From NCBI GenBank assembly GCA_964036665.1, contig OZ038527.1:16824221-16888220 (forward strand): a stretch of DNA of 64,000 nt, read 5' to 3'. The notes under the pieces were generated by a model, which saw only the letters and a program-made list of their open reading frames with translations, made no database searches and was not told where the DNA came from. The DNA is from Gordius sp. MW1. Lineage: Eukaryota > Nematomorpha > Gordioida > Gordea > Gordiidae. Positions 55,650-64,000 of this stretch are shown here, in pieces; within the stretch, counting starts at the first letter, position 1; each line of letters begins with the position of its first letter. Position numbers and translations under genes: made by a program.

Positions 55650-55720
55650 GCCAGCATGGTATAGTGGTTATAGCGCCGGCTTGTGAACTGGAGGTGTGGG
55701 GTTCAAGTCAGGGAGGGGAC
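55650..55720 (+). tRNA. tRNA-like segment, probably a decayed tRNA or SINE head
   Basis: TGGTATAGTGGTTATAGCG resembles an RNA polymerase III A box and D arm, and GGGGTTCAAGTC resembles the B box. The spacing is tRNA-like, with CTTGTGAACTGG where the anticodon arm would be. The anticodon stem (CCGG/CTGG, 8-nt loop) and the acceptor and T stems pair poorly, so a functional tRNA is unlikely; GUG (His) would be the nearest anticodon reading. A GGGAGGGG stretch and a T run follow. Confidence 0.4.
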
Positions 55721-56115
55721 AAATTTTTTTTTTTAAATTTTTTTAAATTAAATTAATATTTGTTCATGTTAATACCAATGATAATATGAATTTTTGACCG
55801 TCCGCTGGCTACTGACCAATAAAAAAATGACCATTGGCCAAATAAATCGAAATTTTTTTTCGTTTTTGAATTGGTTAACATTGATAATTACCCTATGTCC
55901 TCCCCTACAAGGGCCTATAACTAATTAACTAATTATTTTGCATCTAATACCCCCTATAGGCATTCTCGCCCCTTCCCACCTTTCTCGCCCATAAATTGCA
56001 TAGCAAATATGCTACGTTTATACGGAGTATAGAAGAGTTCCCCCTTCCCCTCTTCCCTTCCCCTACTCCCCTTCCCTTCTCCCCCTTCCCACGAGGGCCG
56101 AAGGCCCGAGTTTTT

Positions 56116-56190
56116 CTATACTGATCTATAAATTTCTGTCTAAATTTTTTGATTTTTTATAAATATCTGTCTAAATTTTTAGGTTATTTC
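56116..56190. repeat. TTTCTGTCTAAATTTT minisatellite, right part
   Basis: It continues the array broken by HINE copy 2, with AAATTTCTGTCTAAATTTTT and AAATATCTGTCTAAATTTTT. Confidence 0.7.
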
Positions 56191-56990
56191 TCTGTTTGAT
56201 GTTTAATTTTATAAATTGTATCATTAGGTGGAAATAACTTTATTCACAATCCAATATATATTGATATAAATAAATATTATGAGTTGATAATTCGTCGTTC
56301 AATTTCGGTTTATAAACAGCCCATTTGCCCAATTGATAAGAATAAACATATATATTTATTTTAAAAACTGTTGCCGCTAGGATTATATCCACTTCTGTGG
56401 ACCAAACCTCCAGTGTCCACATCTCTTTCTACACCAGATATTGCGAACTAGAAGAATATGGGTGGATATAAGGTTGCATAGCAACACTTATATCCTCTTG
56501 TAAAAATGCCCCGCACATATGTGAGCGGATAATCGAATGATGATAAGCTTTTGGCATGAATTGTATCATTTGCCTTGTGGTGTAATTTAATATTTTTTGA
56601 GATTTCCATTGGATCTCTCAACACTTAGCCAGCATCTCTAAAAGTGCAACTTAAAATAAATTTATATAATAGAATACCTGTCCTCACACCTCCAGAGTTT
56701 ATCAGTCTCCTGTGAAATAATACTTCATTTTTTAATACGAAAAGAGCTGATTTCCTTTTGAGGTAGGCTCTTTAGTTTTTATCAAATGCCCTAGGCATCA
56801 CACCTCTATGTATTTAATGATTGCATCAAAATCATATTTTGCCATCTAAAAATTAATTGAGCATAAATATCATGTATTAAATAATACTGGTTATAAATTA
56901 AGTGATAGTTGTTTGCAAAATTTAATGTATTAATATGTATATTGGAAAAGACAATATCTATATTGTGAACAATATTATAAACATAGTTTT
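56191..56990. other. AT-rich single-copy-looking sequence
   Basis: No repeat family was recognised. A 60-codon minus-strand open frame (56240-56422) has no recognisable domain. It could in principle be an exon, but nothing supports that. Confidence 0.4.
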
Positions 56991-56994
56991 GTTG

Positions 56995-57361
56995 TAGTAT
57001 AATTAGACGAAGGTTATTTGCAACTATACTTAATCATTTAAGTTATTATGAATAATAATATTTAAGTAATCAAATATATTAAACAAAGCTTTATTAAAGT
57101 ATAATTAGACAAAGGGGTTATTTGCAATGCAACTATGGTTTACAATTTAAGTTACTATGAAATAATAATATTTAAGTAATCAAATATATTAAACAAAGCT
57201 TTATTAAAGTATAATTAGACAAAGGTTATTTGCAACCATAGTTTACCATTTAAGTTACTATAAAATAATTATATTTAAGTGATCTAATATATTAAACAAA
57301 GTTTTATTAAAGTATAATTAGACAGATGTTATTTGTAATGCAACTATAGTTTACCATTTAC
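56995..57361. repeat. Tandem repeat of about 105-115 bp, just over three units
   Basis: Units begin AAAGTATAATTAGACAAAGG and contain TAAGTAATCAAATATATTAA and AACAAAGCTTTATT. The fourth unit is cut at CCATTTAC by the giant palindrome. It resumes at 63759 with CCATTTACTATGAAATAATT. Confidence 0.75.
57354..57361. repeat. 8-bp target-site duplication (CCATTTAC), left copy
   Basis: An exact match occurs at 63759-63766, immediately outside the opposite end of the palindromic element. Confidence 0.8.
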
Positions 57362-57835
57362 TAGTGTTGTAAAAACGGCTGCCTGGTTTTTCCCAGCGTA
57401 TTGCTAAGCTTAGTTGTTGGCGTTTTTTTCACCCAACCTTTTCAGTGTTAGGTGAATTTTCTTGGAAGGGCTTTGGCGTTTGGCGTTTTCGTAAAAAACA
57501 CCCAAAGCGTTTTGGGTGTTTTTTTTGGGGGCACCTTTGGCGTTTAGGTTTGGGTGTATTAAAGAGCTAAAGGGTTTGGGTGGATAATATTATTAACCTT
57601 TTGGTTTGGTTTTGGTCGTTTTGGGTTGGGCATGCAAATATATCAATTTGTTTATATTGTTCATCATATTTGTGTATTTAGATTTAGGTAATGAACTTTT
57701 AATTTAAGAAAATAAAAATAAATGTATCATGACGTCACAATCTAGTAAATTCAGTGAATTATAGTTAATTATTATGCATTATAGAAGTAGGTAGTGAATC
57801 AATATGTTTTATTTATGAAAAAAAATTCGTGAAGA

Positions 57836-60110
57836 TTTGCCCCCCCCCTTTATTTTTTACCCTCTTTCTCACCTGGGGAAGAACGGCGGGCAGGTGGGGT
57901 GTTTGCCCCCCCCCCCCTATTTTTTACCCTCTTTCTGATCCGGGGGAGAGGCGGGGGGGGGGGGGGCAGGGGGGTGTTTTGCCCCCCTCCCCCCTAAATT
58001 TTAACCCGCTTTCTGATGCGAGGGAGAGGGGGGTGTTTTGCCCCCCCCCCCTTATTTTTTACCCTCTTTCTGATGCGAGGGAGAGGGGGGGCAACCCCCC
58101 CTAATTTTTTACCCTCTTTCTGATGCGAGGGAGAGGGGTTGGCAGAGGGTGTTTTGCCCCCCCCCCCTACATTTTTATCCTCTTTCTGATGCGAGGGAGA
58201 GGGGGGGCAGGGGGTGTTTTGCCCCCCCCCCCCTAATTTTTTACCCTCTTTCTGATGTGGGGGAGAGGGGGGGCATAGGGGGTGTTTTGCCCCCCCCCCT
58301 AATTTTTAACCCTCTTTATGATCCGGGGGAGAGGCGGGGCATGGGGGGTGTTTTGCCCCCCCCCCCCTAATTTTTTACCCTCTTTCTGATGCGGGGGAGA
58401 GGGGGGCAGGGGGTGTTTTGCACCCCCCCTAAATTTTTTTACCCTCTTTCTGATGCGAGGGAGAGGGGTTGGCAGAGGGTGTTTTGCCCCCCCCTAAATT
58501 TTTATCCTCTTTCTGATGCGAGGGAGAGGGGGGGCAGGGGGTGTTTTGCCCCCCCCCCCTAATTTTTTACCCTCTTTATGATCCGGAGGAGAGGCGGGGC
58601 ATGGGGGGTGTTTTGCTCCCCCCCCTAATTTTTTACCCTCTTTCTGATGCGGGGGAGAGGGGGCAGGGGGGTGTTTTGCCCCCCTCCCCCCTAATTTTTT
58701 ATCCTCTTTCTGATGCGAGGGAGAGGGGGGTAACAGGGGGGTGTTTTGCCCCCCCCCCCCCCTAATTTTTTACCCTCTTTCTGATGCGAGGGAGAGGGGA
58801 GTGTTTTGCCCCTCCCCCTAATTTTAAACCCTCTTTTTGACCTCCTAATTTTTTACTCTCTTTCTGATGCGGGGGAGAGGGGGCAGGGGGGTTTTTTGCC
58901 CCCCCCCCCCAATTTTTTACCCTCCATCTGATGCGAAGGAGAGGGGGGGCAGAAGGTGTTTTGCCCCCCTCCCCCCTTATTTTTTACCCTCTTTCTGATG
59001 TGGGGGAGAGGGGGGGGGGGGGCAAAGGGGGTGTTTACCCCCCCCCCCTAATTTTTTACCCTCTTTCTGATCAGGGGGAGAGAGGGGGCATGGGGGGTGT
59101 TTTGCCCCCCCCCCCTTATTTTTTACCCCCTTTCTAATGCGGGGGAGAGGGGGGCATGGGGGGTGTTTTGCCCCCCCCCCCCCTAATTTTTTACCCTGTT
59201 TCTGATCCAGAGGAGAGGGGGGGCATAGGCGGTGTTTTGCCCCCCCCCCCCTTATTTTTTACCCTCTTGAGAGGGGGGGCATGGGGGGTGTTTTGCCACC
59301 CCCCCCCCCCTAATTTTTTACCCTCTTTCTGATGTGGGGGAGAGGGGGGGGGGCATAGGGGGTGTTTTGCCCCCCTCCCCCCTTATTTTTTACCCTCTTT
59401 CTGATGTAGGGGAGAGGGGGGGCATAGGAGGTGTTTTGCCCCCCTCCCCCCTTATTTACCCTCTTTCTGATGTGGCTGAGAGGGGGGGGGCATAGGGGGT
59501 GTTTACCCCCCCCCCCCTAATTTTTTACCCTCTTTCTGATCAGGGGGAGAGGGGCGGGCATGGGGGGTGTTTTGCCCCCCCCCCTAATTTTTTACTTTCT
59601 TTCTGATGCGAGGGAGAGGGGGGGGGGGCAGGGGATGTTTTGCCCCCCCCCCCTAATTTTTTATCTTCTTTCTAATGCGGGGGAGAGGGGGGCATGGGGG
59701 GTGTTTTGCCCCCCCCCCTAATTTTTTACCCTCTTTCTGATGTGGGGGAGAGGGGGGGGGCATAGGGGGTGTTTTGCCCCCCCCCTAATTTTTTTCCCTC
59801 TTTCTGATTAGGGGGAGAGGGGGGGGGCATGGGGGGTGTTTTGCCCCCCCCCCTTATTTTTTATCCTCTTTCTGATGTGGGGGAGAGGGGGGGCATAGGG
59901 GGTGTTTTGCCCCCCCCCCCTAATTTTTTACCCTTTTTCTGATCAGGGGGAAAGGGTATGGCAGGGGGGGTGTTTTGCCCCCCCCCCTTATTTTTTACCC
60001 TCTTTCTAATGTGGAAGAGAGGGGGGCATGGGGGGTGTTTTGCCGCCCCCCCCCCCAATTATTTACCCTCTTTCTAATGCGGGGGAGAGGGGGGGGGCAT
60101 AGGATTTATC
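57836..60110 (+). repeat. G/C-run satellite array, left arm
   Basis: Roughly 30-35 units of 60-75 bp. A unit is a C run, TAATTTTTTACCCTCTTTCT, GATGCGGGGGAGAGG, a G run, CAT or CAG, a G run, then TGTTTTGC. Run lengths vary from unit to unit, as expected from slippage. Proline/glycine-rich open frames are artefacts. Confidence 0.85.
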
Positions 60111-61074
60111 TGGCCATTCGAGAGCAGATTTTGAATTCAATCCTTCAATTAAAAATTAATATTTTAATTCATTCTAAATTAATGACAGCTAAGAGATCTC
60201 CCTCTAAATATTCCCGGCAATAGCAATTTTAATCACAAAATTTAATTTCAAATATATTTTAAATTCCTCGCCTCTTGTAAAAGATAAAGACTTATTAATT
60301 ATATAATGTCCCTTTTATTTTATATTTAAACTCTATTTTCAATATCAGAGAACGGCATCCCGCGCGACTTGACATATCACCACTCCCATGTAGCATGTAC
60401 ATGTTCATGTACTAATCCACCCTCTCTCTTCCTTCTCTCGTTGCAATGCATGCGCAAAACCAGATTTAAACCTATCGATTTAAGTTAAGTACTAAACTAA
60501 ATATATAAAAAAATCATGGCACAACAAGGCATGGTGTGGCGTGGGCTGGCTAGGCTCTTTATTACATCATTTTACATTCATTTCTTTTTTAACGTACAAC
60601 ATATCAAGGTATGTAGAAGTTGCAAATCATATTATTATAAATAAAATAAATGAAAATTAAACTTTTTTTATTATGTCAACTACTAATTAAGTCATAATCA
60701 ATTAGAAAATTAAGTTTTTTATTAAATAATAAGCAATAATTTAAATTAAGATGCTTAACTCATTTTTGTCACTCGCAAAAGTCCGATATTTTTTATGATC
60801 CTTATAAGCATTGTAAAAGTCTAAGTCAACAGGACGTAGAGTGTTGGTGCCTTGTGAAAGCATAGTAATTAATAGCATGATATGCTATTTGGAAATACCA
60901 AGTTTTTCCATTAAATGCCCAGATAACTTAAATAGTAAAACTTACTTACCCATGATGGCAAATTTTTTTAAACTGGTAAAATTTCATATTAATATTATAT
61001 TTTTTAATACAGCTTATTTCGTAAATGAAGTTAAATTAAAAAAAATTATTTTAATTGATATGGTATATTAAGAC
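60111..61074. other. AT-rich spacer of the giant palindrome
   Basis: Mostly unique-looking. It contains ATGTAGCATGTACATGTTCA near 60390. A plus-strand open frame at 60841-61071 is AT-driven, with no recognisable family. Confidence 0.5.
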
Positions 61075-61360
61075 AATTTTTGACCGCAAATCTTCAAAAA
61101 TATATTTTCGAATATTAGAAAATCTTTGTCATATAATAAGGCAATTTTCAAAAAAAAAATAAATTTCAATAGAAAATGTTGATTAAGACATTTGTCATCA
61201 CTGTGACCGCAAATCTTCCCAAAAATATTTTTTATAATAGTAGAACATCTTTCAGTCATATAATAAGTCTATTTTAAAAAAAAATATTAATCTCAATAGA
61301 AAATGTTGATTATGACATTTGTCACCACTGTGACCGCAAAAATTCACAAAAATATTTTGA
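61075..61360. repeat. Tandem repeat of about 127 bp in the spacer, about 2.3 units
   Basis: Units share TGACCGCAAATCTTC, GTCATATAATAAG and CAATAGAAAATGTTGATTA in order. Non-coding. Confidence 0.7.
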
Positions 61361-61381
61361 AAGGGTTAAAAAGGGCTTTCC

Positions 61382-63300
61382 GGCCCCCCCCCCCGGGTGA
61401 GAAAGAGAGTAAAAAATAAGAAGAGGGTCGATTCACCCCCCCCCCCCCCCCCCTTTCCCCGGCATCAGAAAGAGGATAAAAAAATAAGGGGGGGGGGGGG
61501 CAAAACACCCCCCATGCCCCCCCCCCTTCCCGGGTGAGAAAGAGGGTAAAAAATAAGGGGGGGGGGCAAAACACCCCCATGCCCCCCCCCTCCCCGGATG
61601 AGAAAAAGGGTAAAAAATAAGGGGGGGGGGCAAAACACCCCCCTGCCACCCCCCTCTCCCTCGCATCAGAAAGAGGGTAAAAAATTAGGGGGTAGGGGGG
61701 CAAAACACCCCCTGCCCCCCATTTCCCTCGCATCAGAAAGAGGGTAAAAAATTAGGGGGTAGGGGGGCAAAACACCCCCTGCCCCCCATCTCTCTCGCAT
61801 CAGAAAGAGGGTAAAAAATAGGGGGGGGGCAAACCATGCCCCCCTCTCCCCCGCATCAGAAAGAGATTAAAAAATTAGGGGGGGGGCAAAACAACCCCCC
61901 CCCCCATGCCCCCCTCTCCCTTACATCAGAAAGAGGGTTTAAAATTAGGGGGAGGGGCAAAACACCCCCCTCTCCCTCGCATCAGAAAGAGGGTAAAAAA
62001 TTAGGGGGGGGGGCAAAACACCCCCCTGCCACCCCCCTCTCCCTCGCATCAGAAAGAGGATAAAAAATTAGGGGGGAGGGGGGCAAAACACCCCCCTGCC
62101 CCCCTCTCCCCCACATCAGAAAGAGGGTAAAAAATTGGGGGGGGGGCAAAACACCCCCCTGCCGCCCCCCTCTCCCTCGCATCAGAAAGAGGATAAAAAA
62201 TTAGGGGGGAGGGGGGCAAAACACCCCCCTGCCCCCCTCTCCCCCGCATCAGCAAGAGGGTAAAAAATTGGGGGGGGGGGGGGGGGCAAAACACCCCCCA
62301 TGCCCCCCTCTCACCCGCATTAAAAAGAGGGTAAAAAATTAGGGGGGGGGGCAAAACACCCCCTGACACCCCCCCCCCCCCTCTCCCTCGCATCAGAAAG
62401 AGGGTAAAAAATTGGGGGGGGGGCAAAACACCCCCCATGCCCCGCCTCTCCCCCGGATCAGAAAGAGGGTAAAAAATTAGGGGGGAGGGGGGCAAAACAC
62501 CCCCTGCCCCCCCCTCTCCTTCGCATCAGATGGAGGGTAAAAAATTGGGGGGGGGGGCAAAAAACCCCCCTGCCCCCTCTCCCCCGCATCAGAAAGAGAG
62601 TAAAAAATTACGGGGTCAAAAAGAGGGTTTAAAATTAGGGGGAGGGGCAAAACACCCCCCTCTCCCTCGCATCAAAAAGAGGGTAAAAAATTAGGGGGGG
62701 GGGCAAAACACCCCCCTGCCACCCCCCTCTCCCTCGCATCAGAAAGAGGATAAAAAATTAGGGGGGAGGGGGGCAAAACACCCCCCTGCCCCACTCTCCC
62801 CCGCATCAGAAAGAGGGTAAAAAATTAGGGGGGGGGGCAAAACACCCCCCATGCCCCGCCTCTCCCCCGGATCATAAAGAGGGTAAAAAATTAGGGGGGG
62901 GGCAAAACACCCCCTATGCCCCCCTCTCCCCCACATCAGAAAGAGGGTAAAAAATTAGGGGGGGGGGCAAAACACCCCCCATGCCCCCCTCTCCCCCACT
63001 TAAGAAAGAGGGTAAAAAATTAGGGGGGTGGCAAAACACCCCCTGCCCCCCCCCCCCTCTCCCTCGCATCAGAAAGAGGGTAAAAAGATAAGGGGGGGCA
63101 AAACACCCCCCCTCTCCCTCGCATCAGAAAGCGGGTAAAAATTTAGGGGGGAGGGAGGCAAAACACCCCCCTGCCCCCCCCGCCTCTCCCCCGGATCAGA
63201 GAGAGGGTAAAAAATAGGGGGGGGGGGCAAACACCCCACCTGCCCGCCGTTCTTCCCCAGGTGAAAAAGAGGGTAAAAAATAAAGGGGGGGGGGCAAATC
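61382..63300 (-). repeat. G/C-run satellite array, right arm (inverted)
   Basis: This is the same unit as the left arm on the opposite strand: CATCAGAAAGAGGGTAAAAA, ATTAGGGGGG, GCAAAACACCCCCC and TGCCCCCCTCTCCC. There are about 28-30 units. It is shorter than the left arm, so the palindrome is not fully symmetrical. Confidence 0.85.
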
Positions 63301-63758
63301 TTGACGAATTTTTTTTCATAAATAAAACATATTGATTCACTACTTCTATAATGCATAATAATTAACTATAATTTACTGAATTTATTAGATTGTGACGTCA
63401 TGATACATTTATTTTTATTTTCTTAAATTAAAAGTTCATTACCTAAATCTAAATACACAAATATGATGAACAATATAAACAAATTGATATATTTGCATGC
63501 CCAACCCAAAACGACCAAAACCAAACCAAAAGGTTAATAATATTATCCACCCAAACCCTTTAGCTCTTTAATACACCCAAACCTAAACGCCAAAGGTGCC
63601 CCCAAAAAAAACACCCAAAAACACTTTGGGTGTTTTTTACGAAAACGCCAAACGCCAAAGCCCTCCCAAGAAAATTCACCTAACACTGAAAAGGTTGGGT
63701 GAAAAAAAACGCCAACGCTTGCAGGCAACAAATAGAAACCCTTGGTTTTTTACAACTA

Positions 63759-63766
63759 CCATTTAC
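63759..63766. repeat. 8-bp target-site duplication (CCATTTAC), right copy
   Basis: Exact match to 57354-57361. The host tandem repeat continues from here. Confidence 0.8.
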
Positions 63767-63778
63767 TATGAAATAATT

Positions 63779-63910
63779 AATTGCTATGCAATTTATGGGC
63801 TCGTTTTTGGTTGTCCGTTGTCCGTTGTCTGTCCGTTGTCCGTCCGTTACCCTCCCTATCTATTTGCATTGGGTATATTAGGTTATCGATTTTTTAAATT
63901 AATGCATGAG
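63779..63910 (+). mobile_element. HINE-like element, copy 3, 5' end only
   Basis: It starts AATTGCTATGCAATTTATGG and follows copies 1 and 2 through TTAAATTAATGCATGAG. It is then replaced by an inverted HINE 3' end at 63911. Confidence 0.65.
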
Positions 63911-64000
63911 ACTCGGGCCTTCGGCCCTCGTGGGAAGGGGGAGAAGGGAAGGGGAGTAGGGGAAGGGAAGAGGGGAAGGGGGAACTCTTCTATACTCCGT
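63911..64000 (-). mobile_element. Inverted HINE 3' end, running out of the window
   Basis: ACTCGGGCCTTCGGCCCTCG is the inverse of the HINE 3' hairpin. The following purine-rich tract and ACTCTTCTATACTCCGT are inverse to 56020-56100 of copy 2. It continues past position 64000. Confidence 0.65.

Larger units (their letters stand above)
53984..56115 (+). mobile_element. HINE-like (non-autonomous Helentron) element, copy 2
   Basis: It begins AATTGCTATGCAATTTATGG after TATT. It ends GCCCATAAATTGCATAGCAA, a pyrimidine-rich tract, the GGGCCGAAGGCCC hairpin and GAGTTTTT, as in copy 1. The core minisatellite is shorter (about six units), and the middle has picked up a reverse Helitron fragment and a tRNA-like segment. 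It sits inside the TTTCTGTCTAAATTTT minisatellite. Confidence 0.7.
57362..63758. mobile_element. 6.4-kb giant palindromic hAT-like element
   Basis: The ends TAGTGTTGTAAAAAC and GTTTTTTACAACTA are inverted and flanked by the exact 8-bp duplication CCATTTAC, so this is one hAT-type insertion. The outer arms (57362-57835 and 63300-63758) are near-complements rich in TTTGGGTGTTTT and GGCGTTT words. The inner arms are tandem G/C-run arrays in opposite orientation (57836-60110 and 61382-63300). The spacer at 60111-61381 is AT-rich. No transposase is present. A transcript across it could fold into a multi-kilobase hairpin. Confidence 0.75.

Noticed and set aside
55650..55720. A functional tRNA-His gene
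   Set aside because: The A and B boxes look right, but the acceptor and T stems do not pair and the anticodon loop has eight bases, so it is reported only as tRNA-like.
57829..63356. Many proline/glycine-rich open frames
   Set aside because: They arise from G and C runs of the satellite arrays in both orientations and differ in frame from unit to unit.

Overview
The window looks like a piece of an AT-rich arthropod, probably insect, nuclear genome. It has spliced host genes with GT-AG introns, a zona-pellucida-domain membrane protein gene, a D-amino-acid/D-aspartate oxidase gene, Ty3/Gypsy retrotransposons, several hAT DNA transposon families, Helitrons and Helentron-like elements. The repeat style (MITEs that begin GGGCGTAGCCA, long poly-G/C tracts) reminds me of hemipteran genomes, but that is a weak guess. 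There is no bacterial-type operon, CRISPR array or rRNA.

Host genes. Positions 293-2242 (+) hold the 3' part of a gene for a membrane protein whose ectodomain is a ZP-N module with four cysteines, followed directly by a transmembrane helix. A 585-codon open exon (2797-4554, +) follows and can be spliced in phase to the end of this gene. Convergent to it is an oxidase gene on the minus strand. I assembled it from eight phase-compatible exons spread from 39751 down to 4815 (341 codons plus stop). Its intron 1 is only 32 nt, while intron 5 is 26.7 kb and packed with transposons.

Transposon layers inside the oxidase gene (5-39 kb). Intron 7 holds a MITE and a 680-bp Helitron. Intron 5 holds five decayed copies of one hAT family (hAT-B) and a foldback element. 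It also holds an 8.4-kb composite of a second hAT family (hAT-A), with two transposase copies head to head and an outer 8-bp target duplication. A 2.8-kb Helentron-associated element (HINE) sits inside that composite. Further along intron 5 come a 1.0-kb hAT MITE, three Gypsy fragments, and a hAT-B copy split cleanly by a reverse Helitron-like element.

Upstream of the oxidase (39.8-64 kb) I see no host gene. This part contains a 2.6-kb non-coding TIR element, a Gypsy element split by a 3.3-kb hAT with an 8-bp target duplication, a 2.45-kb near-palindrome, a second HINE carrying a tRNA-like segment, and a 6.4-kb hAT-like giant palindrome. Both arms of that palindrome are tandem arrays of a 60-75 bp G/C-run repeat. 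A rearranged third HINE closes the window.

Overall, the two host genes are ordinary genes in a locus dominated by nested, mostly dead mobile elements. The strongest novelty is the set of long inverted repeats and hAT-type elements that have different subterminal repeat 'words' but similar TAG-starting ends.
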